In this document: positions 39,767 to 47,301 of the stretch, in pieces
Position numbering within the stretch: position 1 is the stretch's first letter
Layout: each line of letters begins with the position of its first letter
NCBI RefSeq assembly: GCF_014395425.1
Contig: NZ_CP060711.1
Coordinates: 744,001-808,000 of the forward strand
Source: Thermomonas brevis
GTDB taxonomy: Bacteria > Pseudomonadota > Gammaproteobacteria > Xanthomonadales > Xanthomonadaceae
DNA length: 64,000 bases
Direction: 5' to 3'
Program-made: the position numbers and the translations under genes
Notes under the pieces: model-generated
Told to the model about the DNA's origin: nothing
The model's database searches: none
The model's input: the letters and a program-made list of their open reading frames with translations, nothing else

Positions 39767-39861
39767 GCGGCGATTCCAGGCTGATTCGCTGCGGCCATCG
39801 TACCCGCGAAGCGTCCATCGCCGAACTGCCGGCATGGAGGCGACGCCTATACTTCCGCGCC

Positions 39862-40914
39862 ATGGAGACCCCCGACCACGCCTCGCTCGCCGACCGCATC
39901 CGCGCGCTGGCGCGCGAGGCCGGCTTCCAGCGCGTGGGGATTTCCGGCATCGACCTGCGCGAGGACGAAACCCACCTGCTCGACTGGCTCGGGCAGGGCC
40001 TGTACGGCTCGATGGAGTGGATGGCCCGACACGGCGCGATGCGCGCGCGTCCGGCGGAGCTGCTGCCGGGTACGGTGCGGGTGATCTCCGTCGGTCTGGA
40101 CTACGGCAAGGACCCGGACGCCGCGTGGGAGAACCTGCGCGACGGCGAGCGCGCCTACGTCGCCCGCTATGCGCTGGGCCGCGACTACCACAAACTGATG
40201 CGCAACCGCCTGCAACGGCTGGCCGAAGCCGTGCAGACGGAGATCGGCCCGTTCGGCCACCGCGCCTTCACCGACTCCGCGCCGGTGCTGGAACGCGCGC
40301 TGGCGCGCAACGCCGGCCTGGGCTGGATCGGCAAGCACACCTGCCTGATCGACCGCGACGGCGGCAGCTGGTTCTTCCTCGGCGAACTCTTTGTCGACAT
40401 CCCGCTGCCCATCGATCCGCCGGCCAGCGCACACTGCGGCACCTGCACGCGCTGCATCGACATCTGCCCGACGCAGGCCATCGTCGCGCCATACAGGATG
40501 GACGCGCGCCGCTGCATTTCCTATCTCACCATCGAACACGACGGCAGCATCGACGAGGAACTGCGCCCGCTGATCGGCAACCGCATCTTCGGCTGCGACG
40601 ACTGCCAGCTGGTCTGCCCGTGGAACAAGTTCGCCAGGCGCGCGGACGAGCCCGACTTCCGCGTTCGCAACGACCTCGACAAGGCCACGCTGGTGGAACT
40701 GTTCGCCTGGGAGGAGGACGAGTTCCTGCGCCGCAGCGAGGGCAGCGCGATCCGCCGCAGCGGGCACGAGCGCTGGCTGCGCAACATCGCGATCGCACTC
40801 GGCAACGCGCCGACCACGCCGGAGGCGCTGGCCGCGCTGGCGAGCCGCCGCGACCATCCATCAAAGGTGGTGCGCGAGCACGTGGAATGGGCGCTGCGCC
40901 GGCACCGAAAGTGA
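39862..40914 (+). CDS. queG: epoxyqueuosine reductase QueG
   Basis: QueG reduces epoxyqueuosine to queuosine in tRNA, using cobalamin and two [4Fe-4S] clusters. The 350-aa product has the ferredoxin motifs CGTCTRCIDICPTQAI and CDDCQLVCPWNKFA, and GWIGKHTCLIDRDGGSWFFL. There is also a short HEAT-like C terminus (SKVVREHVEWAL). It is divergent from nnr with about 95 bp between starts. Its stop codon shares bases with the inverted repeat before the toxin-antitoxin operon. Confidence 0.96.
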   Translation: METPDHASLADRIRALAREAGFQRVGISGIDLREDETHLLDWLGQGLYGSMEWMARHGAMRARPAELLPGTVRVISVGLDYGKDPDAAWENLRDGERAYVARYALGRDYHKLMRNRLQRLAEAVQTEIGPFGHRAFTDSAPVLERALARNAGLGWIGKHTCLIDRDGGSWFFLGELFVDIPLPIDPPASAHCGTCTRCIDICPTQAIVAPYRMDARRCISYLTIEHDGSIDEELRPLIGNRIFGCDDCQLVCPWNKFARRADEPDFRVRNDLDKATLVELFAWEEDEFLRRSEGSAIRRSGHERWLRNIAIALGNAPTTPEALAALASRRDHPSKVVREHVEWALRRHRK

Positions 40915-40927
40915 TAACATCGGTTAT
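40914..40927. promoter_or_regulatory. candidate autorepression operator of the AbrB-Doc pair
   Basis: ATAAC-ATCG-GTTAT is a perfect 5-bp inverted repeat with a 4-base spacer, beginning on the last base of the queG stop codon and 17 bp before the antitoxin ATG. Antitoxins of this type usually bind such palindromes over their own promoter. Confidence 0.5.
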
Positions 40928-40944
40928 AACTTTCCGCCCGAAGC

Positions 40945-41172
40945 ATGCCCATGAAGCTCAAGATCACCGCCATCGGCAATTCCGCCGGGGTCATCCTGCC
41001 CAAGGAGCTGCTGGCCCGCCTGCACCTGGACAAGGGCGACGCGCTGTACGCGCTGGAGACTCCGGACGGCATCCGCCTGACCGCCTACGACCCGCAGCTG
41101 GCCGCGCAGATGGACGTGGCCGAGCAGGTGATGCGCGAGGATCGCCTGGTGCTGCGCAAGCTGGCGCAATAA
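40945..41172 (+). CDS. AbrB/MazE-type antitoxin
   Basis: 75 residues (or 73 from the ATG at 40951). The swapped-hairpin DNA-binding domain is clear: KLKITAIGNSAGVILPKELL, followed by GDALYALETPDGIRL. The C-terminal tail (about 48-75, MDVAEQVMREDRLVLRKLAQ) would bind and neutralise the toxin. It pairs with a Doc toxin 6 bp downstream, instead of the Phd antitoxin found in phage P1. Confidence 0.88.
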   Translation: MPMKLKITAIGNSAGVILPKELLARLHLDKGDALYALETPDGIRLTAYDPQLAAQMDVAEQVMREDRLVLRKLAQ

Positions 41173-41178
41173 GCCGCC

Positions 41179-41607
41179 ATGATCGTATGGATCGGGAAGG
41201 CGCTGGCGCTGGCCATCCACGAGCGCCAGCTGGCCGAACACGGCGGCGGCAGCGGCGTGCGCGACGAGGGCATGCTGGATTCGGCGCTGGCCCGTCCGCA
41301 ACAGCGCCACGCCTATGGCGAGCCGCCGCCCGACCTGGCGGATCTGGCCGCCGCACTGGCGTTCGGACTGGCGCGCAACCACCCGTTCGTCGATGGCAAC
41401 AAGCGCACTGCGCACGTCTGCTATCGCGTGTTCATCGCCCTCAACGACGGCGAACTGATGGCCGGCGAGGAAGACAAGTACATCGCCATGCTGCAACTGG
41501 CCGAAGGCAGCCTCGACGAAGCCGGCTTCGCCGCCTGGCTGCGCCCGCGCATCCAGACCCGGCCGGCGGGCAAGGTGCAGGAACCCGGAGCGGCCTACCC
41601 GCGCTAA
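41179..41607 (+). CDS. doc: Doc-family toxin (death on curing, Fic fold)
   Basis: 142 residues. Doc toxins phosphorylate elongation factor Tu and stop translation. The active-site motif is HPFVDGNKRTA (H68 to A78); like Doc, it has Lys75 where AMP-transferring Fic proteins have Gly, so kinase activity is expected. The N-terminal part WIGKALALAIHERQLAEHGG and RDEGMLDSALARPQ match the family. All key residues are intact. The gene ends 16 bp before parC, so read-through into an essential gene is possible. Confidence 0.9.
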   Translation: MIVWIGKALALAIHERQLAEHGGGSGVRDEGMLDSALARPQQRHAYGEPPPDLADLAAALAFGLARNHPFVDGNKRTAHVCYRVFIALNDGELMAGEEDKYIAMLQLAEGSLDEAGFAAWLRPRIQTRPAGKVQEPGAAYPR

Positions 41608-41623
41608 ACCTTAGAATGGACGG

Positions 41624-43885
41624 ATGACCGACGACCTCATCCGCTCCACCTTCCACGGCTTCGAACAGATCCCCCTGCGCGAATACGCCGAGCGCGCCTA
41701 CCTCGACTACTCGATGTACGTGGTGCTCGACCGCGCCCTGCCCTTCATCGGCGACGGTCTGAAACCGGTCCAGCGCCGCATCGTCTACGCAATGAGCGAG
41801 CTGGGCTTGAACGCCGCGTCCAAGCCGAAGAAATCCGCCCGCACCGTGGGCGACGTGATCGGCAAGTTCCACCCGCACGGCGACTCCGCCTGCTACGAGG
41901 CGCTGGTGCTGATGGCGCAGCCGTTCTCGTACCGCTATCCGCTGATCGAGGGCCAGGGCAACTTCGGCTCCAGCGACGATCCCAAGTCGTTCGCGGCGAT
42001 GCGCTACACCGAATCCAAGCTCTCGCCGATCGCCGAGGTGCTGCTGGGCGAACTGGGCCAGGGCACGGCCGACTGGACGCCGAACTTCGACGGCACGCTG
42101 GAGGAGCCGACCTGGCTGCCGGCGCGGCTGCCGCACCTGCTGCTCAACGGCACCACCGGCATTGCGGTCGGTATGGCGACCGACGTGCCGCCGCACAACC
42201 TGGGCGAGATCGTCAGCGCCTGCGTGCGCCTGCTGGACGATCCGGACGCGACCGTGCGCGACCTGTGCGAGCACGTGCGCGGCCCGGACTATTCGACCGC
42301 CGCCGAGATCATCACGCCCGCCGCCGACCTGCTGGCGATGTACGAGACCGGCACCGGCAGCGTGCGCGCCCGCGCGGTGTTCGTGAAGGAACGTGCCAAC
42401 AAGGAGCAGGGCAACATCGTCATCACCGAACTGCCGCATCAGGTGTCGCCGTCGAAGGTGATCGAGCAGATCGCCAACCAGATGCGCGCCAAGAAGCTTC
42501 CGTGGCTGGAAGACATCCGCGACGAATCCGACCACGCCAACCCCACCCGCATCGTGCTGGTGCCGCGCAGCAACCGAGTGGACGTCGAACAGCTGATGGG
42601 CCACCTGTTCGCCACCACCGACCTGGAGAAGAGCTACCGGGTCAACATGAACGTAATCGGTCTGGACGGCCGCCCGCAGGTCAAGAACCTGAGGATGCTG
42701 CTGGGCGAATGGCTGACGTTCCGGCAGGACACCGTCACGCGCCGGCTCAACCATCGCCTCGAAAAGGTCGAGCGCCGCCTGCACCTGCTGGAAGGCCTGC
42801 TGGTCGCCTTCCTCAACCTGGACGAAGTCATCCGCATCATCCGCACCGAGGACGAGCCGAAGGCCGTGCTGATGGCGCGCTTCCAGCTGTCCGAGGACCA
42901 GGCCGACTACATCCTCGACACCAAGCTGAAGCAGCTCGCGCGGCTGGAGGAAATGAAGATCCGCGGCGAGCAGGACGAGCTGGCCACCGAGCGCGAACGC
43001 ATCGCCGCGATCCTCGCCAGCAAGGCCAAGCTGAAGAAGCTGGTCAAGGACGAACTGCTGGCCGACGCCAGGAAGTTCGGCGATGCGCGCCGCAGCCCGC
43101 TGGTCGCGCGCCAGGCCGCGCAGGCGCTGGACGAAACCGAGCTGGTGGCGAGCGAGCCGATGACTGTGGTGCTCAGCGAAAAGGGCTGGGTGCGCGCCGC
43201 CAAGGGCCACGACATCGACGCCGCCGCGCTGTCCTACCGCGAGGGCGACGGCCTGCTGGCGGCCGCACGCGCGCGCAGCACCCAGCAGGTGGCCTTCCTC
43301 GATTCGGCGGGCCGCAGCTATTCGACCGCCGTGCACACGCTGCCCAGCGCGCGCGGCAACGGCGAGCCGCTGACCGGCCGCTTCGCGCCTGCGCCGGGCG
43401 AGACCTTCCAGGCGCTGGCCAGCGGCGACTTTGATACCCGCTTCGTGATCGCCTCCAGCCACGGCTACGGCTTCGTCACCCGCTTCGAGAACCTGACCAG
43501 CCGCAACAAGGCCGGCAAGGCGCTGCTCTCGCTGTCGGAAGGCGGGCGCGTGCTGCATCCGGCGATGGCGGCCGACGTCGCGACCGACCGCATCGTCGCG
43601 GTCACCAGCGCCGGCCACGTGCTGGCGTTCCCGCTGTCCGAGCTGCCGGAACTCGACAAGGGCAAGGGCAACAAGATCATCGAGATCCCGAAGGCCAAGC
43701 GCGGCACCGAGCACGTGGTGGCGATCGCGGTGGTGCCGGCCGCGGGCAAGCTGCTGGTGAAGTCCGGCAGTCGCACGATGACGCTGTCGTTCAAGGAGCT
43801 GGATCCCTACGTCGGCGCGCGCGGCGCGCGCGGCGGGCTGTTGCCGCGCGGCTGGCAGAAGGTGGACGCGCTGGCGGTGGAGTGA
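41624..43885 (+). CDS. parC: DNA topoisomerase IV subunit A
   Basis: ParC with ParE unlinks daughter chromosomes. The 753-aa product has the winged-helix DNA-cleavage domain with catalytic Tyr128 ([10 protein letters not shown]), the tower and coiled coil, and a C-terminal pinwheel domain. The quinolone-resistance region [13 protein letters not shown] has Ser88 and Glu92, equivalent to E. coli Ser80 and Glu84, both wild type. It follows the AbrB-Doc pair closely on the same strand; no parE is in the window. Confidence 0.97.
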   Translation: MTDDLIRSTFHGFEQIPLREYAERAYLDYSMYVVLDRALPFIGDGLKPVQRRIVYAMSELGLNAASKPKKSARTVGDVIGKFHPHGDSACYEALVLMAQPFSYRYPLIEGQGNFGSSDDPKSFAAMRYTESKLSPIAEVLLGELGQGTADWTPNFDGTLEEPTWLPARLPHLLLNGTTGIAVGMATDVPPHNLGEIVSACVRLLDDPDATVRDLCEHVRGPDYSTAAEIITPAADLLAMYETGTGSVRARAVFVKERANKEQGNIVITELPHQVSPSKVIEQIANQMRAKKLPWLEDIRDESDHANPTRIVLVPRSNRVDVEQLMGHLFATTDLEKSYRVNMNVIGLDGRPQVKNLRMLLGEWLTFRQDTVTRRLNHRLEKVERRLHLLEGLLVAFLNLDEVIRIIRTEDEPKAVLMARFQLSEDQADYILDTKLKQLARLEEMKIRGEQDELATERERIAAILASKAKLKKLVKDELLADARKFGDARRSPLVARQAAQALDETELVASEPMTVVLSEKGWVRAAKGHDIDAAALSYREGDGLLAAARARSTQQVAFLDSAGRSYSTAVHTLPSARGNGEPLTGRFAPAPGETFQALASGDFDTRFVIASSHGYGFVTRFENLTSRNKAGKALLSLSEGGRVLHPAMAADVATDRIVAVTSAGHVLAFPLSELPELDKGKGNKIIEIPKAKRGTEHVVAIAVVPAAGKLLVKSGSRTMTLSFKELDPYVGARGARGGLLPRGWQKVDALAVE

Positions 43886-43888
43886 TTT

Positions 43889-43999
43889 CTCCTCCCCTTT
43901 CGCGCAGCGAAGGGGGAGGCCGGGAGGGGGTGCCTTTCGGGCCAAAGTGAAAAGCACCCCTCCCCAGCCCTCCCCTTCGCCTACGGCGAAAGGGAGGGA
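43889..43999. repeat. GC-rich palindromic intergenic repeat, copy 2
   Basis: Shares block order with 24539-24650: CTCCTCCCCTTT, GAGGCCGGGAGGGGGT, AAGCACCCCTCCCC, CTCCCCTTCGCC, GGCGAAAGGGAGG. It lies between parC and tpm, and could act as a terminator or RNA-processing structure. Confidence 0.8.
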
Positions 44000-44021
44000 G
44001 CAAAAACACGGAGGCAATCGC

Positions 44022-44675
44022 ATGCAACCCGATTTCTGGCACCAGCGCTGGCAGGACAACCGGATCGGCTTCCACCAGGACACGCCCACGCCGCTGTTGC
44101 AGAAACACTGGCCGGCGCTGGGCATGCCGGCGGGTGCGAAGGTGTTCGTGCCGCTGGCCGGCAAATCGCTGGACATGCTCTGGTTGGCGCAGCAGGGCCA
44201 CCCGGTGCTGGGCGTGGAGCTGTCGCAGCTCGCCGTCGAACGGCTCTTCGCCGAACACGGCCTGCAACCCGACATCGCAACCACCCGCTACGGCACGCAC
44301 TACCGCGCCGGCAACATCGAACTGATCTGCGGCGACGCCTTCGCGCTGGACGAGGCGATCCTCGCCGACTGCGCCGCCGTGTTCGATCGCGCCGCGCTGA
44401 TCGCGCTGCCATCCGACCTCCGCCAGCGCTACGTCCGCGAGCTTCACGCGCGTCTTCCCGCCGGCTGCCGCGGCCTGCTCATCACCCTGGAATATCCGCA
44501 GGACGAACGCGCCGGCCCGCCATTCAGCGTGCCGGAGGACGAAGTCCGCGCCCTGTACGGCGGCGACTGGGACATCGAGTTGCTCGAGCGCCGCCCGATC
44601 CCGCGCGATCACGCCGGTTACGTCGACGGCGTTTCGCGCCTGGACACGGCGGTGTATGGTCTGAGCCGGACCTGA
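44022..44675 (+). CDS. tpm: thiopurine S-methyltransferase
   Basis: 217-aa SAM-dependent methyltransferase of the bacterial TPMT family, which also methylates selenium and tellurium compounds. Motifs: FWHQRWQDNRIGFHQ at the N terminus, VFVPLAGKSLDMLWLAQQGH (SAM site) and AVFDRAALIALPSDLRQRYV. ATG 44022 has GGAGG upstream; the frame upstream is only the translated repeat. It is a single gene between parC and hemN. Confidence 0.95.
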   Translation: MQPDFWHQRWQDNRIGFHQDTPTPLLQKHWPALGMPAGAKVFVPLAGKSLDMLWLAQQGHPVLGVELSQLAVERLFAEHGLQPDIATTRYGTHYRAGNIELICGDAFALDEAILADCAAVFDRAALIALPSDLRQRYVRELHARLPAGCRGLLITLEYPQDERAGPPFSVPEDEVRALYGGDWDIELLERRPIPRDHAGYVDGVSRLDTAVYGLSRT

Positions 44676-44691
44676 GCCCCATCGCCATCGG

Positions 44692-44705
44692 TTGACCAGG
44701 ATCAA
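44692..44705 (+). promoter_or_regulatory. FNR/ANR box of hemN
   Basis: TTGAC-CAGG-ATCAA matches the FNR consensus TTGAT-N4-ATCAA in nine of ten positions. Its centre (44698.5) is 41.5 bp before the A of the hemN ATG. A TAnnnT-type -10 (TAAGCT, 44728-44733) is in place for a class II promoter, putting the transcript start on the start codon. Confidence 0.85.
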
Positions 44706-44739
44706 TTCGCAACCACCCGCCCCTGCCTAAGCTGCGCCC

Positions 44740-46140
44740 ATGCATTCCCAGCTCATCGCCTTCGATGCCGGCCTGCTGCGCCGCTACGACCGGCCCGGCC
44801 CGCGCTACACCTCGTACCCGACCGCGCCCCAGTTCAACGCGGAATTCGGCGAGGCGGCGCTGCGCGAGGTCGTGCAGGCCAGCAACGAGGAGCCGATCCC
44901 GCGCCGGCTGTCGCTGTACGTGCACGTGCCGTTCTGCTTCAGCCCCTGCTTCTACTGCGGCTGCAACCGCATCATCACCCGCGACCTGGCGCGCGGCGAG
45001 GCCTACCTGGCGCGGCTGCAGCGCGAGATCGCACTGATCGCGCCGCTGTTCGACCGCGACCGCGAGGTGATCCAGCTGCACTTCGGCGGCGGCACCCCGA
45101 ACTTCCTCTCGCCCGCGCAGCTGGGCGACGTGGTGGACACGCTGCGTCGGCAGTTCCATTTCGCCGAGGCCGGCGACCGCGACATTTCCATCGAGATCGA
45201 CCCGCGCTTCTGCGAGCCGGCCTGGCTGCCGGAGCTGGCGAAGATCGGCTTCAACCGCGTCAGCCTGGGCGTGCAGGACTTCGACCCGAAGGTGCAGGAA
45301 GCGGTCAACCGCATCCAGAGCGTCGAGGAGACCCGTGCGGTGGTCGAGGCCAGCCGCCAGGCCGGGCTGCGCTCGGTCAACATCGACCTGATCTACGGCC
45401 TGCCGGGGCAGAACCTGGAAGGCTTCGGCAGGACGCTCGACATCGTCACCGAGATCCGCCCGGACCGGCTGGCGGTGTACAGCTACGCGCACATGCCGCA
45501 CCTGTTCAAGCCGCAGAAGCAGATCGACGAGGCGCTGCTGCTGGACGGCGAGGCGAAGCTCGCGCTGTTGCAGCTGGCGGTGGAGAAACTCACCGCCGCC
45601 GGCTACGTCTACATCGGCATGGACCACTTCGCCCTGCCCGACGACGACCTCGCCCAGGCGCAGCAGCGCGGCGGCCTGCACCGCAACTTCATGGGCTACA
45701 CCACCCACGCCGACAGCGATCTGATCGGCCTGGGCGTGTCCGCGATCAGCCACATCGGCAACAGCTTCAGCCAGAACCCGCGCGACCTGCCCTCGTGGGA
45801 GGCCGCCATCGACGCCGGCAAGCTACCGGTGTTCCGCGGCATGACCCTGAGCGAGGACGACGAGCTGCGCGCCGACCTGATCCAGTCGCTGATGTGCCAG
45901 GGCGAAGTGCCGATGGCCGCGCTGGAGCGCCGCTACGGGATCAGCTTCAACGAGTATTTCGCGGCCGAGCTGGAACGCCTGCGTCCGCTGGCCGAGGACG
46001 GCCTGATCCGGCTCCTGCCCGGCCGCATCGAAGCGACGTCGCACGGACGCCTGCTATTGCGTAACATTGCCATGTGCTTCGACCAATACTTGGCCCCGCC
46101 CGCTCCCGACGCCCGGCCGCGCTTCTCGCGCGCGATCTGA
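44740..46140 (+). CDS. hemN: oxygen-independent coproporphyrinogen III oxidase
   Basis: HemN makes protoporphyrinogen IX without oxygen, so heme synthesis continues under anoxia. The 466-aa product has the N-terminal arm RRYDRPGPRYTSYPTAPQF and the radical-SAM cysteines C66-x3-C70-x2-C73 followed by C75 (FCFSPCFYCGC). HFGGGTPNFL and the C-terminal domain are also present, so this is the true HemN rather than HemW. An FNR box lies immediately upstream; there is no Shine-Dalgarno before the ATG. The fnr/anr gene follows 79 bp downstream. Confidence 0.96.
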   Translation: MHSQLIAFDAGLLRRYDRPGPRYTSYPTAPQFNAEFGEAALREVVQASNEEPIPRRLSLYVHVPFCFSPCFYCGCNRIITRDLARGEAYLARLQREIALIAPLFDRDREVIQLHFGGGTPNFLSPAQLGDVVDTLRRQFHFAEAGDRDISIEIDPRFCEPAWLPELAKIGFNRVSLGVQDFDPKVQEAVNRIQSVEETRAVVEASRQAGLRSVNIDLIYGLPGQNLEGFGRTLDIVTEIRPDRLAVYSYAHMPHLFKPQKQIDEALLLDGEAKLALLQLAVEKLTAAGYVYIGMDHFALPDDDLAQAQQRGGLHRNFMGYTTHADSDLIGLGVSAISHIGNSFSQNPRDLPSWEAAIDAGKLPVFRGMTLSEDDELRADLIQSLMCQGEVPMAALERRYGISFNEYFAAELERLRPLAEDGLIRLLPGRIEATSHGRLLLRNIAMCFDQYLAPPAPDARPRFSRAI

Positions 46141-46219
46141 CCTGTCTCCCGAAACGATCGCTCCGGGCCGCGCCGCCGTCGCGGCTCCCGGGCGGCACGC
46201 ACCCGCGCCGGTGGCAGCC

Positions 46220-46972
46220 ATGAGCAACCTGCCGTTTCCTCGCCTGAGCCCGCAGGTTCTGTCCGACGACGGCGACGAACTGCAGTTCTGCACCACCTGC
46301 GCGTTCTCCCACGCCTGCCTGTCGCAGGGCATGGACAAGAACGCGCTGAAGGAACTGCACGTGCTGGTCGAGCACGTCGGCCCGTTCCACGCCGGCGACT
46401 ACCTGTTCCGCGAGGGCGACCCGTTCGAGGCCATCGCCGCCGTCCGCGCCGGTTCGGTCAAGACCTGCGTCACCGACCGCGACGGCCACGAACACGTGCT
46501 GGGCTTCCACTTCCCCGGCGAGGTGATCGGCCTGAACGCCATCGACGGCCACCGCTACCCGTGCGACGCGATCGCGCTGGACACCGTGATGCTGTGCCGG
46601 TTCTCGTTCCCGAAGATCTCGGTGCTGGCGACCCGCGTGCCCGGCATCCAGCGCGAGCTGTTCCGCCTGCTCAGCCGCGACATCGGCCGCGCCGCCCTGC
46701 TGGCGGGCGACTGGAGCGCCGACCAGCGCGTCGCCGCGTTCCTGGTCGGGATGTCGCGCCGCCTGTCCGCACGCGGCTTCTCGTCCACCCGCTTCCAGCT
46801 GACGATGGCGCGCACCGACATCGCCAACTACCTGCGGCTGGCGCCGGAAACCGTGAGCCGCGTGCTGCGGCGGATGCAGGACGAAGGCGTGCTGGCGGTG
46901 GACCGCCGCGAAGTCGAACTGCTCGCCCCGGACCGCCTCGAGGCGATGGCCGCGCCGATCCTGCGCGAGTGA
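46220..46972 (+). CDS. fnr: FNR/ANR-type oxygen-sensing transcription regulator
   Basis: Crp-family regulator that holds a [4Fe-4S] cluster and activates anaerobic genes as a dimer. The 250-aa product keeps all four cluster cysteines: C24, C27 and C33 (FCTTCAFSHAC) and C115 (RYPCDAIAL). The effector domain is followed by a HTH with recognition helix APETVSRVLRRM, whose Glu and Ser-Arg contact the TTGAT half-site. ATG 46220 is the start that places the cysteines correctly. It is the likely regulator of the boxes at hemN, norB, nnrS, ubiU and ubiT in this window. Confidence 0.95.
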   Translation: MSNLPFPRLSPQVLSDDGDELQFCTTCAFSHACLSQGMDKNALKELHVLVEHVGPFHAGDYLFREGDPFEAIAAVRAGSVKTCVTDRDGHEHVLGFHFPGEVIGLNAIDGHRYPCDAIALDTVMLCRFSFPKISVLATRVPGIQRELFRLLSRDIGRAALLAGDWSADQRVAAFLVGMSRRLSARGFSSTRFQLTMARTDIANYLRLAPETVSRVLRRMQDEGVLAVDRREVELLAPDRLEAMAAPILRE

Positions 46973-47011
46973 AGCCTTCGGCGACGCCCCGGTTGTCCGC
47001 GCCGTTCGTTT

Positions 47012-47080
47012 GACGCGGATCAACCGGAAGCCGATTCGATTCGCGCGCTCCGCTTCGCGTTTTCCGCGCTGATCCGCATC
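47012..47080. repeat. about 68-bp dispersed repeat with inverted ends, copy 2
   Basis: Same end sequences as 32318-32384: GACGCGGATC at the left, TTTTCCGCGCTGATCCGCATC at the right. Its left end, with two preceding T, forms TTGACGCGGATCAA (47010-47023), a nine-of-ten match to the FNR consensus that is probably a by-product of the repeat. Confidence 0.65.
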
Positions 47081-47214
47081 CGGATTTCCGGCGGCATTCG
47101 CCGCGCCGCCCGCCACAGCGCCATTCCGCTGCGCCGTTCGCGACATCGCAACGCGAACGCCTCGCTGCGCCGCGGAGGCGGGCCGATGCCTTTCCCGCGC
47201 ATCCTCGCGCCAAG

Positions 47215-47228
47215 TTGATTCAAGTCAT
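47215..47228 (+). promoter_or_regulatory. weak FNR/NNR-type site upstream of norB
   Basis: TTGAT-TCAA-GTCAT: the left half-site is perfect, the right is degenerate. Its centre is 80.5 bp before the norB ATG, which would give a transcript start near 47263 and a leader of about 39 bases with a Shine-Dalgarno. It may bind an NO-responsive Crp/Fnr paralogue instead of FNR. Confidence 0.45.
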
Positions 47229-47301
47229 GGAGCCCCGCGGCCGTTCGGCCGAGGATGCGCCCGCTCGTTCAATACGCCCGTTCCAGATCAGGAGAGTCGC
47301 A

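Larger units (their letters stand above)
46973..47301. other. intergenic region between fnr and norB
   Basis: About 330 bases. It holds the dispersed repeat at 47012-47080 and, closer to norB, the weak FNR-type site at 47215-47228. No gene was seen. Confidence 0.6.

Noticed and set aside
41441..44284. 947-residue minus-strand open frame
   Set aside because: Antisense to parC and tpm, with no homology and His/Arg/Gln-rich composition.
47010..47023. Strong FNR box for norB
   Set aside because: Almost wholly part of a dispersed repeat and 285 bp from the ATG; the weaker site at 47215 is better placed.
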